A stretch of DNA of 64,000 bases from Metellina segmentata. Lineage: Eukaryota > Arthropoda > Arachnida > Araneae > Tetragnathidae. Numbering within the stretch: the stretch's first letter is position 1; every line of letters starts with the position of its first letter. The position numbers and the translations under genes are program-made. The notes beneath the pieces were generated by a model. That model saw only the letters and a program-made list of their open reading frames with translations. It was not told where the DNA came from and ran no database searches. Location: assembly GCA_947359465.1 (NCBI GenBank), contig OX375874.1, positions 95,985,172 through 96,049,171 of the forward strand. The letters run 5' to 3'. This document shows positions 45,289 to 56,300 of this stretch, piece by piece.

Positions 45289-46235
45289 GTGTTAACAGGC
45301 TCATTTGGAACGGATCACCGGCGGTCTAGCTTTCGAATATTCTCGAGATATTTCTTTCGGAAACTTCTCGCACATAAAGTGTACACTCGGAAAATCAACA
45401 ATTCAAATGGCGCGCGCAACCTCCTTGGGGAGTCAGAAGTCTCCGCTTTAAAATTTTCGCACCTATTCACGGGACTCGAAGCATCAACAGAATGTCAAAT
45501 TTCTTGTCCACGTCCTCGAACAGGAACTTTTCTGGTCTGAATTCGAGATTTACACTCAAAAAGAGAAACCCAGTGTCGAGAAAGAGGTGGGACAATAGAG
45601 GAAACTCAATAAGGAGTGTTTACAGGTTCATTTAGTACTGATTATCGGCGTCTGGTTTGCGAATATTCCCGAGATTTTTCTTTCGGAAGCTTCGTAAAAT
45701 CAACAATTCAAATGGCGCGTGCGACCTTCTTGGAGACTAGGAAGTCTCAACTTTAAACCTTTACGCAACTATGCATGGGAACTCGAGGCGTCAACAGAAT
45801 GTCAAATTTCTTGTCCACGTCCTCGAACAGGAACTTTTCTGGTCTGAATTCGAGATTTACACTCAAAAAGAGAAACCTAGTGTCGAGAAAGAGGTGGGAC
45901 AATAGAGGAAACTCAATAAGGAGTGTTTACAGGTTCATTTAGTACTGATTATCGGCGTCTGGTTTGCGAATATTCCCGAGATTTTTCTTTCGGAAGCTTC
46001 GTAAAATCAACAATTCAAATGGCGCGTGCGACCTTCTTGGAGACTAGGAAGTCTCAACTTTAAACCTTTACGCAACTATGCATGGGAACTCGAAGCGTCA
46101 ACAGAATGTAAAATTTCTTGTCCACGTCCTTGAAGAACTCTTTCGTCTCCGTCAAGTGCGGACGGAATTCGAAATTTACACATAAAAAACCACCCAGCGA
46201 CGAGAAAGAGATGAGACAACGAAGGGAACTCGGTA
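45289..46235. repeat. ~307-327-bp tandem triplication
   Basis: Unit starts ('gtgttaacagg' or 'gtgtttacagg') fall at 45289, 45616 and 45923. Units 2 and 3 are nearly identical over most of their length. Unit 1 is more diverged and longer. Each unit contains 'ttcttgtccacgtcct', 'gaattcgagatttacac'-like and 'gagaaagaggtgggac' words. The open frame at 45268-45540 is not preserved in units 2 and 3, so I do not call it a gene. Confidence 0.92.
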
Positions 46236-46726
46236 ATTCACGTCAGGTGAATGACTTGACAACACGAAGTTACTGAATTCTGGATGTTTTGAATACGAGG
46301 AGGGAACCCCAGAGGGAAAATGAGAAGAGTCATCAAGGTTATCTTCCGAAGGGTACCATCAGAGGAGTTTCCTAGATAGTTACTAACTTTAAGTTAACTT
46401 CGTAAAACCCAAGATGGGTAAACCTTGTAAGTAATTCCCTTTACTTTTTTATTCGGTAAGGTCATTCTGAGGTTTTGAAGAAAAATGCACGCTTATACCA
46501 TTTGAGAAGAAATTAGCATTTCCGATTAACCTTACTGAGCAGGGCAAATTCCTAACATAAAACGATGATTCAATGGTATACGAATATTGCAAATGCTTCT
46601 TCTAGCATCTTTACAGGAGTAGTGTTTTATTTTAAGCTTATTTGTAGCTGGAGAGGATAGTTTCTTCGCATTTTATTTTTGTAAATACATGCAATTTAAT
46701 GGATGCTCAAATATAATATTAATGTA

Positions 46727-46729
<3 letters not shown>
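46236..46729. other. Intronic DNA, nothing recognised
   Basis: No feature recognised. Confidence 0.4.

Positions 46730-46775
<46 letters not shown>
46730..46775. repeat. (TA)n microsatellite, ~46 bp
   Basis: Uninterrupted TA units. Confidence 0.95.
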
Positions 46776-46779
<4 letters not shown>

Positions 46780-49700
46780 TTTACAATCGGAGTCACAGTT
46801 AAGAAAAAACTAATTCAATTTAAAACTGACTCTATTTTCTTCGTTCCTAAATTCTAGAAATGTGAAAAAAAATGTTTACGGGTTGAGTTTTCCCACAAAG
46901 CGTTACATTTATGAAGAGTAATACTAGATTATTAATTTTGAAATTTTGATGAATAGATGCGTGAAATCTAATAATCATAGAATTCTTCTCAAAAGCATAC
47001 GTAAAAATGCGAACATAAACTACTTATGTTTTTGGTGAATACATGTCCTTTATAGCCCAAAGTCCATCCAGTGGAAAAACAGAATATGAACCCATTGTTC
47101 CCTTCATTATATCATGCACCGAGATTTCATGCCAGAACAAAGCTCCCACTAGCAAACCAGTTTTGAATTATAGGAGTTTGGTATTAATAACCAATGAATT
47201 TGAAATACGAATATTGTTTACTGGAGAGCAATTATTCAGACTAATGAGTAGACGAATGAGTAATTAAATCGACCAGACAAACAAAATGAAAACTTCCAAG
47301 AGCTTCGTACCGTTCCTAACTGTACGAGGCATCCATCTGAAGTTTAATGCCCTTCGCGATATTGTCTTGGGAACTAACTTTTTCTCCCTTTATGCTTTGT
47401 CCATGAGACAAGTTACTTGAACTCCTCCAAGTCTTTTGTCTACTAAGTTAAGATTATCTTTGATTAGGCATTTCGTTAGGCATTCGTTGATGGCTTTGAT
47501 ATATCCTTCATAATTGTAGATAATAGAAAACTCTTCCTTTTATACCACGGCTTTTTATATAATCTGATATTGATTGAAATAACTGCTCGGAGTTCTAACA
47601 ATGGTCGATATACTTCGTGGCTTAGGGAATACAAAATGGAAGGGATTTTCTTTGTGAACCGATATGTGTACCTATGATTAAACAATCCTTTGTACTACTT
47701 TCGCTGCTAAGAAAGAAACCCCGAGGCGAGTTATGATATTTATGACCTTTATGGTAAGGAAGACAAATTAACTGAAATGAAGCGTAGAAAATTAACGGAA
47801 GGCTGATGTTTGAAGTGGCGATTCATAATTTGTAAGATATTCTTTCTCTAGTCGGATTAAAAAGTTAAGTAGCATTTGCAGTCATGAACCTTGCTTGGCG
47901 CAGCTTTGGGATTAAAATGAAAGATTACAATTAAAGACGACATTGAGATACTGAACTACTGGATGTAATGACTTGGGAATTAACTCTGACTTGGGAATTA
48001 ACAAAATAAATTCGATTTGGTTTCAAATTAATTCCAAAGATTTGCATATTATTAGAAAGAGATTTCAAATTCTGTGAACAAATAAAGGTGTCCTTTGTGA
48101 GAAAAGATGGCCGATTCAATCTAATGTTCACAAAAACTTAAGAACACTTTATGCTTAATCATTATTAAATGTTATAATTCAAAATTGCGTATTTCGTACT
48201 TAGAGAAATATTCAGTTGTTACCCTGTCTCATCTAAAGAGATACGTAGTCTAGAGATACACCCCTATCTAGCCTGATGGTAATGAATTACGCAAAAAAAA
48301 ATTAGGGCAAACAAGTTCAATTGGTCTACGAATAATTTATTTTCTCTATTAGAGTAACGTTCTCTGATCTTTAATACTGTATACTCTCGTAAAAGCTATT
48401 TTTGTTATTTTCCAAGAATTCAAGTAAGGTAGAAGAGCCCTTTTAGTACACTGGGAAAGGTCTTTCTTAGCTTTTTAAAGCTAAAGAAGGATAGTATTAT
48501 CACGAACTAATAAAATAACAATTTTTGTGATGAAAACATGCACCCTATAATTTTAGCGTTCGATAATTATATAGTTTTATTACATAATAATATATAGTTT
48601 AATTATATAGTTTTGAATTCGGGCTAGCATATATTAATTGGATCAAACAATAAAATTACACTTATTAGAAAATCTTTTTTTTTCGTGTTCCGCATGTTAA
48701 ATTTATTTGCAGGCAGAGTCCAATAAAATGAATATTTGAATGGATTGAAAAATAATTTTTCACAAGTCAATATCTGATATAAAAATTCAGCTGTGTAGAA
48801 GTGGGAAAATTGCGCAGATGGCAAAAATGTAATACAATAATCGTCTATTGAATTTCTTCTGTTGCTTCTATTCTAGTAGCTATAACACTTTTCAATGGTA
48901 ATGTCAGCTAACCACGATAACCCCTTTGTTTAAAAAACATCTGCGTCCATCTATCTAGTAAAGGAACAATTTGTGTGAGAACTCCTTGTTTGAAATTCAT
49001 CACGTTACACCTACGCATCCTGAAACAATTAGGAGAGACACAGGCACATTTTCAAAATAATATTTTCGTAAAAATAATGTCACCGCACACTAAGAACAAT
49101 TACTGTCAAGAGAGTGTTTCACCGACACTTTCACCCCAGAAAAAAATCTATTCACACAAAATTACAACAGAGAATCACGTCGCATTGTGTGTGATTCCCA
49201 ACAAGAAAATAATAACAGACATCAACGTGATAGAAACGGAAACCTGATAAATAATAACGATAATGTTAATAAAAAAAAGGTCGAGTCGCTTAAGGGAGCA
49301 TATATGCCAAGGTTCTTTATTTTTATCCCCTCTACTACTCGCATAACGGATAGAAGTAACAAGAATAAGGTCGGCTGATGCAGTAGCACCTTCTCTGTAA
49401 CGCATCTCATCAATGGACAAAAAAACGCAACACAAGAAGCAACGTAAAATATAAACAAATGATGTTCCATCACGAAACTTCTATCACTCGGCATGCGGAA
49501 CAATGGCCACCAACTGAAAACCAAACGGCATTTGAATTAGTGAAAAGAGTAGAAAAAAAATGGCGTTTTTTATAGTTTATTATCAATGTCATCTTCTTAG
49601 AGGATCGCTAATTGTTCAAGGCTCTTCCTCGGATTTGCTAACTGTTGTCTGTCATTATACTGATTCCGAGAACTATGGATTGTGAGATGACTGTCTGAAG

Positions 49701-50402
49701 TGGATTATGATAAAGATGCTAATCCTCGAACGTGATGGAACGTCTGAATAAAGGGGTGAATATTGATCATTAAAAGGCTTCCAGGGACAGCTATTAAGAA
49801 CGTCCTTTCACCTACTTAGAATTGTGTCAGATTTGAAGAGAAGCATGATTATCATATTGTATGCTCACGTCAGTCGACATTATCCACTAAGAAACAGTTG
49901 CCTTTTATATGATTAATCTCGTCTGTTTCGTGTCATCGTCGTGTCGCATGTTTTAGCTAATGACATGCATCCAGACATCTAATGAAATGGACAGAGTATG
50001 TGTGCGCTATTTCTTCCTATCGGTTTGAAGATATGTTACGTGGTTGTGGGAAAGAAAACAAATAACATGGGACAAATTATTGATGAGTTGAAAGGATTAT
50101 ACAGCATGAATAAAAACACTAGTCTGGACTTCGATAGCTAATCAGCCCGAGTCGATTCGTAATCCCACGTGACTTACTTCTCTGAGATCTCATGATAGCG
50201 ACTCAGCCCAGATGTTCCGTCTATTTCATTAGAAGAATCGATGAATCATTTTAAATAAAAATAACATTAAGTAAAACATTTCATTACAATTTTTTTAACA
50301 CATCGTCAGTATTTATGGAATTACCTACACTTGGACATAGGTCAAATCACCACCAAGCCCTGCTACAAATTCAGGTCTTTTCTTTTTGAGCTCCTTTCCG
50401 GT
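46776..50402. other. Intronic DNA, nothing recognised
   Basis: Many short chance frames (up to 100 codons at 49222-49524 minus). None is recognisable, and several overlap on opposite strands. Confidence 0.4.
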
Positions 50403-50438
50403 TCCCCCCCCCCCATTTTTTCCCCCATTTTTTTTTTC
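50403..50438. repeat. C-run and T-run tract
   Basis: A run of about 11 C followed by 'attttttcccccatttt' and more T. It directly abuts the end of the transposase relic. Confidence 0.85.
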
Positions 50439-50725
50439 CAATTTCTGCGCTAATGTTGTGCATAAGCAGTTGAATCGTTGTTGGCTTCAAATAGAATGGC
50501 TCCTTTATGTAGCCCCATAGAAAAAAATCCGTCTCTGTCAAATCATGGGAGCTAGGGAGTCTATCAACATTGCTAGATTTAATTCGGTCTGGATATGCCT
50601 CCTTTGGAATTCACGTAGTTGCACGAACTGGATAACAGGTTGCTCCATTTTGTTAAATTTTGTTTCATCAGAGATCCTCGAAAAAAATAGTCCATTAATG
50701 CTTCCACTCCAAATTGCCAACTGTC
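50439..50725 (-). pseudogene. Mariner/Tc-type transposase C-terminal relic
   Basis: The minus strand reads DRLPSSHDLTETDFFLWGYI and then KEPFYLKPTTIQLLMHNISA. This is the third-D block (canonical PPRSPDLTPLDFFLWGY) and the start of the C-terminal tail of a mariner/Tc-type transposase. Upstream, EFQRRHIQTELNLAML lies in a different frame, so at least one frameshift is present. The second catalytic block is not readable and no inverted ends were found. It is a short fragment from a different lineage than the intact element at 34800. Confidence 0.75.
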
Positions 50726-52929
50726 GATAATTGAGTAAATAGCACTTAAATAATTAATTAAAACGTTTTATTTAAAAGTTATTTTAAAACAAAGTAGCGT
50801 CCTTAAATAAAGCACCATGTAGTAAGCTATTTCATATAACAAAACTAGTTTACTGCAAGTCAAAGGAACATAAAATTATCGGATATTCACTACTTCTTTA
50901 CTTTCTTTTTTTGCATTCATTTTATAGGTCTTTCTTGAGTGATATTTACTAGGACTATATCGTTGAAGGTTTTAACATTAATCTAGCAGCACATGGGTAT
51001 CTCTCATTTCCTGGAGTCCTTACATTGTTTTTTGTCTTAGTAAAATATTTCCCCTCGTTCTTCACTAAAACTAATCCAGGCTATCTAGAATATACCCAAT
51101 AATTGGAACTTTTAAGGTACTAAAATAACTTGTTCATTGTAATGTTTCGGTACGAAACAAAAATATCAGGTGCTAATGCTGTTTAGCAGGTTAATTGCTG
51201 TTTAGCAAAAAATAGAGCTGTTGTGGTTAGATTGATACCATTATTTGAAATCAGTGCCCAATAATATTAAAAATACGCCCACCTTCAAGACAGCCGAAAC
51301 TGTTTGCTGGAATTTAATGTTATTCGTTCTTTGTCTTTATTCAATTCTTCAAAAAAAGTATTATTTTTAAAAAATGATGAAATCTACATTGTTTTTTTAG
51401 CTAATAGTTCATTTTAAAAGTGGTTTTTTTTTTCGTGTGCAATCACATCACATTTATTATTCATAAAACTGTATATCTGTCTAAAGAGTTTTTTTAAATG
51501 GTCTCACTAATTTAATTGAATGACAAAATCTATAGGGGAAGAGTCTGCATGCTTACAACAGCAGAAATGATAGATGGAATCAATGCACTAAATCGGTCGA
51601 AATTCACAAATGCAATACACCCCGTACAATTTAATGATGGTTATAACTTGTACTATCTTATAACTGATACAGTTACTAAAAGAAAAGGGCATTTCATATT
51701 TGCATAATTTATTGATACTTTAACGGAAATAGAATAATACTGAAAAGTAATATTAAAAACTTTATTTACGTGTTCAAATAAATGTAGATTATTTTTATTT
51801 TTGGTAAACATATATACAGTATTTATTTATATAAATATACGACTCTTAGCAAAGAATTTATTTGACCATTCCACAAATTAGTATATTTTTACATGCTTAT
51901 TTTATCGAGATGTACAATCCATTCTATACGAGACAGAAATCAACCTGATACGAATACATATATTTAATTTCTTATAAGCTTAAGCCACAACTAGGCCATG
52001 AACTAGTATCATCCCCGCTGTCTTCGCCAATGATGGTAAACTGAATTGAATAACGGGGATAAGAATCTGATGGTTCAACCGAATGAAAGCTGTACTTAAT
52101 CTATTGTTAATTATAGAGTATCAAATGCTTAGAGCTGCCCCGGTTGCTTAGTGCTGTAGTGATCAGAATATTAATCAGTTTCAAGGGTAGAAAGAGGCAA
52201 AGCAGTTTCTTGAGCACATTCTATAAACTAATTCAGTCCAAACGCAGTAAAATGAAATGTAGTCATTATCAATATTCGTCCTATATACACATATAGAGTC
52301 CTAAATACACATTTGAGACGCATATGCTTTTTAGATTGACTTTCTTGGAAAAAACTGCTCTATTACAAGACATAAATAGCAAACGGCGAAAGACACATTG
52401 TAGATCAAGTAACTGTATTAACGCACTGTCACTTTTTTGAGAAAATAGCCCTTTTAGTCGTAGCCTTTTGAATGTAGTACTATAGTTCGCCTTTCATATT
52501 AACGAATGTCTGATTGGGATTGTGTTAGCACATATTGATGAAATGTATCAAAGAAAAGAGTTGAGGTCTCAAAGGATTCACAATATACACATAGACCTCA
52601 ACAATTTAATTATCCGATTTGAGTTTACTTTCATTGATAAGTTCACTATAGTAGTGTCTTCGATCGCGAGAGATCCCATTTTAATATGACGTAAGCTTTC
52701 CACAGAAAACTTACAGTTGATTATTTTGATTTATATTTATTTTTCATGATTCGCTAATGAACTTCTGACAATGCCATGTTTGAGAGGAAAATATCATAAC
52801 TTTGGAAATCAAAACATTTTATCTCTTTAATTCCAAACAAAAATTCCTGAATTTTTCTTTGGAACTTGAGAGTTTTTCCTTAGTTGATTTTTGAGGATAT
52901 CAAATACTCTTTTGACAATATAAGTAGGA
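50726..52929. other. Intronic DNA, nothing recognised
   Basis: A 63-codon frame at 51516-51707 has non-repetitive composition but no recognisable family and no splice context. It is left uncalled. Confidence 0.4.
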
Positions 52930-53025
52930 TTCCTCACGACTCAGTGGGTTTGCCCATTGAGCTTGCAACATGAGAGTTATAGGTGGTGCAGGCTCAATTT
53001 CCCCCTTGGAGTATTTCTACAATCT
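52930..53025 (+). repeat. SINE family C, head part
   Basis: 'acgactcagtgggtttgccc', 'catgagagttataggtggtg' and 'caggctcaatttccccc' align with the head of SINE C ('cgtggttcagtgagtatgtc', 'ctgagagttgtagtcggcg'). Confidence 0.6.
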
Positions 53026-53037
53026 GTGACAATAAAT

Positions 53038-53350
53038 GGGGAAGCGGTAGCCCGGTTGGAAGTTTACTGATTTTAAGCCTTAGGGCTGCGAGTTCAAAAT
53101 TCTACTCAACCAAAAGACCATCCTATGCTTGAGACTGGTGCACGTTAAATCTGTCGTGGCTTCAAATGTCTTCACGTTGGTGTGGTGTGGAATTTTGGAG
53201 AGAGGGGTGCCAGCTCAGGTATGACATTGTAATCTGACCGTGGTCGAAAATTACGAGGTGTTGTCCTCTGATCTACCACCGGGATTGATCCTGGACCGCC
53301 TTAATAGCCAATTGTGTTGCTCCAGGGCGACGTTAATTCAATTATCTACC
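53038..53350 (+). repeat. SINE family B, near full length
   Basis: It starts 'gaagcggtagcccggttgga' (A-box region) and 'gctgcgagttcaaaattct' (degenerate B box). The body carries 'ctggtgcacgttaaatctgt', 'ggggtgccagctcagg' and 'gggattgatcctggaccg', and the tail is 'attatctacctgcg'. The satellite array begins 65 bp downstream. Confidence 0.85.
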
Positions 53351-53414
53351 TGCGACAACAAAACTTTCCTTTTGAGTACATATCCATTTAATTAACACTG
53401 TTTGGAGCCAGATA

Positions 53415-56300
53415 AGGCCCTTACGGCCCCAAGACAAATAAAAACTAAGAGATAATAATAGAAAAATTAACACTGGTAACAGCACTCTTTTTCTCTGTTA
53501 GAGGTTCCATTATCATCACAGGCGAAACCCGAGATGCTATCTCCAATAGCTACTAAGTTAATTGAAGTAGAAAATCAATGAGGCCCTTACGGACCCAAGA
53601 CAAATAAACACTAAAATTTAGAAAAATTAGCACTGGTAACAGCATATATTTTATCTCTTAGAGGTTTCATTATCATCACAGGCATGAGCCGAAAGACTAT
53701 CTCCAATAGCTACTATATTAATTGAAGGAGAAAATCAATGAGGCCCTTACGGACCCAAGACAAATAAATACTAAGCGGTAGAAAAATTCGTACTGATAAC
53801 AACATATTTTTTCTCTCTTAGAGGTTTCATTATCATCAAAGGCGAAACCCGAGATACTATCTCCAATAGCTACTAAGTTAATTGAAGGAGAAAATCAATG
53901 AGGCCCTTACAGACCCAAGACAAATAAATACTAAGCGGTAGAAACTTTCGTACTGGTAACCGCATATTTTTTCTCTCTTAGAGGTTTCATTATCATCACA
54001 GGCAAAACCCGAGATACTATCTCCAATACCTACTAAGTTAATTGAAGGAGAAAATCAATGAGGCCCTTACGGACCCAAGACAAATAAATACTAAGCGGTA
54101 GAAACTTTCGTACTGGTAACCGCATATTTTTTCTCTCTTAGAGGTTTCATTATCATCACAGGCAAAACCCGAGATACTATCTCCAATACCTACTAAGTTA
54201 ATTGAAGGAGAAAATCAATGAGGCCCTTACGGACCCAAGACAAATAAATACTAAGCGGTAGAAACTTTCGTACTGGTAACCGCATATTTTTTCTCTCTTA
54301 GAGGTTTCATTATCATCACAGGCAAAACCCGAGATACTATCTCCAATACCTACTAAGTTAATTGAAGGAGAAAATCAATGAGGCCCTTACGGACCCAAGA
54401 CAAATAAATACTAAGCGGTAGAAACTTTCGTACTGGTAACCGCATATTTTTTCTCTCTTAGAGGTTTCATTATCATCACAGGCAAAACCCGAGATACTAT
54501 CTCCAATACCTACTAAGTTAATTGAAGGAGAAAATCAATGAGGCCCTTACGGACCCAAGACAAATAAATACTAAGCGGTAGAAAAATTCATACTGGTAAC
54601 AACATATTTTTTCTCTCTTGGAGGTTTCATTATCATCACAGGCATGACCCGAAAGACTATCTCCAATAGCTACTATATTAATTGAAGGAGAAAATCAATG
54701 AGGCCCTTACGGACCCAAGACAAATAAATACTAAGCGGTAGAAAAATTCATACTGGTAACAACATATTTTTTCTCTCTTGGAGGTTTCATTATCATCACA
54801 GGCATGACCCGAAAGACTATCTCCAATAGCTACTATATTAATTGAAGGAGAAAATCAATGAGGCCCTTACAGACCCAAGACAAATAAATACTAAGCGGTA
54901 GAAACTTTCGTACTGGTAACCGCATATTTTTTCTCTCTTAGAGGTTTCATTATCATCACAGGCAAAACCCGAGATACTATCTCCAATACCTACTAAGTTA
55001 ATTGAAGGAGAAAATCAATGAGGCCCTTACGGACCCAAGACAAATAAATACTAAGCGGTAGAAACTTTCGTACTGGTAACCGCATATTTTTTCTCTCTTA
55101 GAGGTTTCATTATCATCACAGGCAAAACCCGAGATACTATCTCCAATACCTACTAAGTTAATTGAAGGAGAAAATCAATGAGGCCCTTACGGACCCAAGA
55201 CAAATAAATACTAAGCGGTAGAAACTTTCGTACTGGTAACCGCATATTTTTTCTCTCTTAGAGGTTTCATTATCATCACAGGCAAAACCCGAGATACTAT
55301 CTCCAATACCTACTAAGTTAATTGAAGGAGAAAATCAATGAGGCCCTTACGGACCCAAGACAAATAAATACTAAGCGGTAGAAAAATTCATACTGGTAAC
55401 AACATATTTTTTCTCTCTTGGAGGTTTCATTATCATCACAGGCATGACCCGAAAGACTATCTCCAATAGCTACTATATTAATTGAAGGAGAAAATCAATG
55501 AGGCCCTTACGGACCCAAGACAAATAAATACTAAGCGGTAGAAAAATTCATACTGGTAACAACATATTTTTTCTCTCTTGGAGGTTTCATTATCATCACA
55601 GGCATGACCCGAAAGACTATCTCCAATAGCTACTATATTAATTGAAGGAGAAAATCAATGAGGCCCTTACAGACCCAAGACAAATAAATACTAAGCGGTA
55701 GAAACTTTCGTACTGGTAACCGCATATTTTTTCTCTCTTAGAGGTTTCATTATCATCACAGGCAAAACCCGAGATACTATCTCCAATACCTACTAAGTTA
55801 ATTGAAGGAGAAAATCAATGAGGCCCTTACGGACCCAAGACAAATAAATACTAAGCGGTAGAAACTTTCGTACTGGTAACCGCATATTTTTTCTCTCTTA
55901 GAGGTTTCATTATCATCACAGGCAAAACCCGAGATACTATCTCCAATACCTACTAAGTTAATTGAAGGAGAAAATCAATGAGGCCCTTACGGACCCAAGA
56001 CAAATAAATACTAAGCGGTAGAAAAATTCATACTGGTAACAACATATTTTTTCTCTCTTGGAGGTTTCATTATCATCACAGGCATGACCCGAAAGACTAT
56101 CTCCAATAGCTACTATATTAATTGAAGGAGAAAATCAATGAGGCCCTTACGGACCCAAGACAAATAAATACTAAGCGGTAGAAAAATTCGTACTGATAAC
56201 AACATATTTTTTCTCTCTTAGAGGTTTCATTATCATCACAGGCAAAACCCGAGATACTATCTCCAATACCTACTAAGTTAATTGAAGGAGAAAATCAATG
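53415..56300. repeat. 160-bp satellite array, 18 units, higher-order organisation
   Basis: Each unit begins 'aggcccttacggacccaaga'. The first (53415) is 166 bp and diverged. From 53581 to 56300 there are 17 units of exactly 160 bp. Two main types alternate in blocks. A has 'gaaactttcgtactggtaac' and 'ggcaaaacccgagatact'. B has 'gaaaaattcatactggtaac' and 'ggcatgacccgaaagact'. An A variant with 'cagaccc' opens each block. Blocks are A'AAABB (53901-54860), A'AABB (54861-55660) and A'AB (55661-56140). Outer units are the most diverged, as expected when unequal exchange homogenises the centre. There is no reading frame and no inverted structure. Confidence 0.97.

Noticed and set aside
45268..45540. 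90-codon frame in the triplicated region
   Set aside because: The frame is not maintained in the two sister units, so there is no sign of coding constraint.
51516..51707. 63-codon frame with non-repetitive composition
   Set aside because: No recognisable family, no splice sites or partner exons identified; could be chance.
53415..56300. CRISPR-like array
   Set aside because: The whole 160-bp unit repeats with no unique spacers, and the DNA is eukaryotic; it is a satellite.
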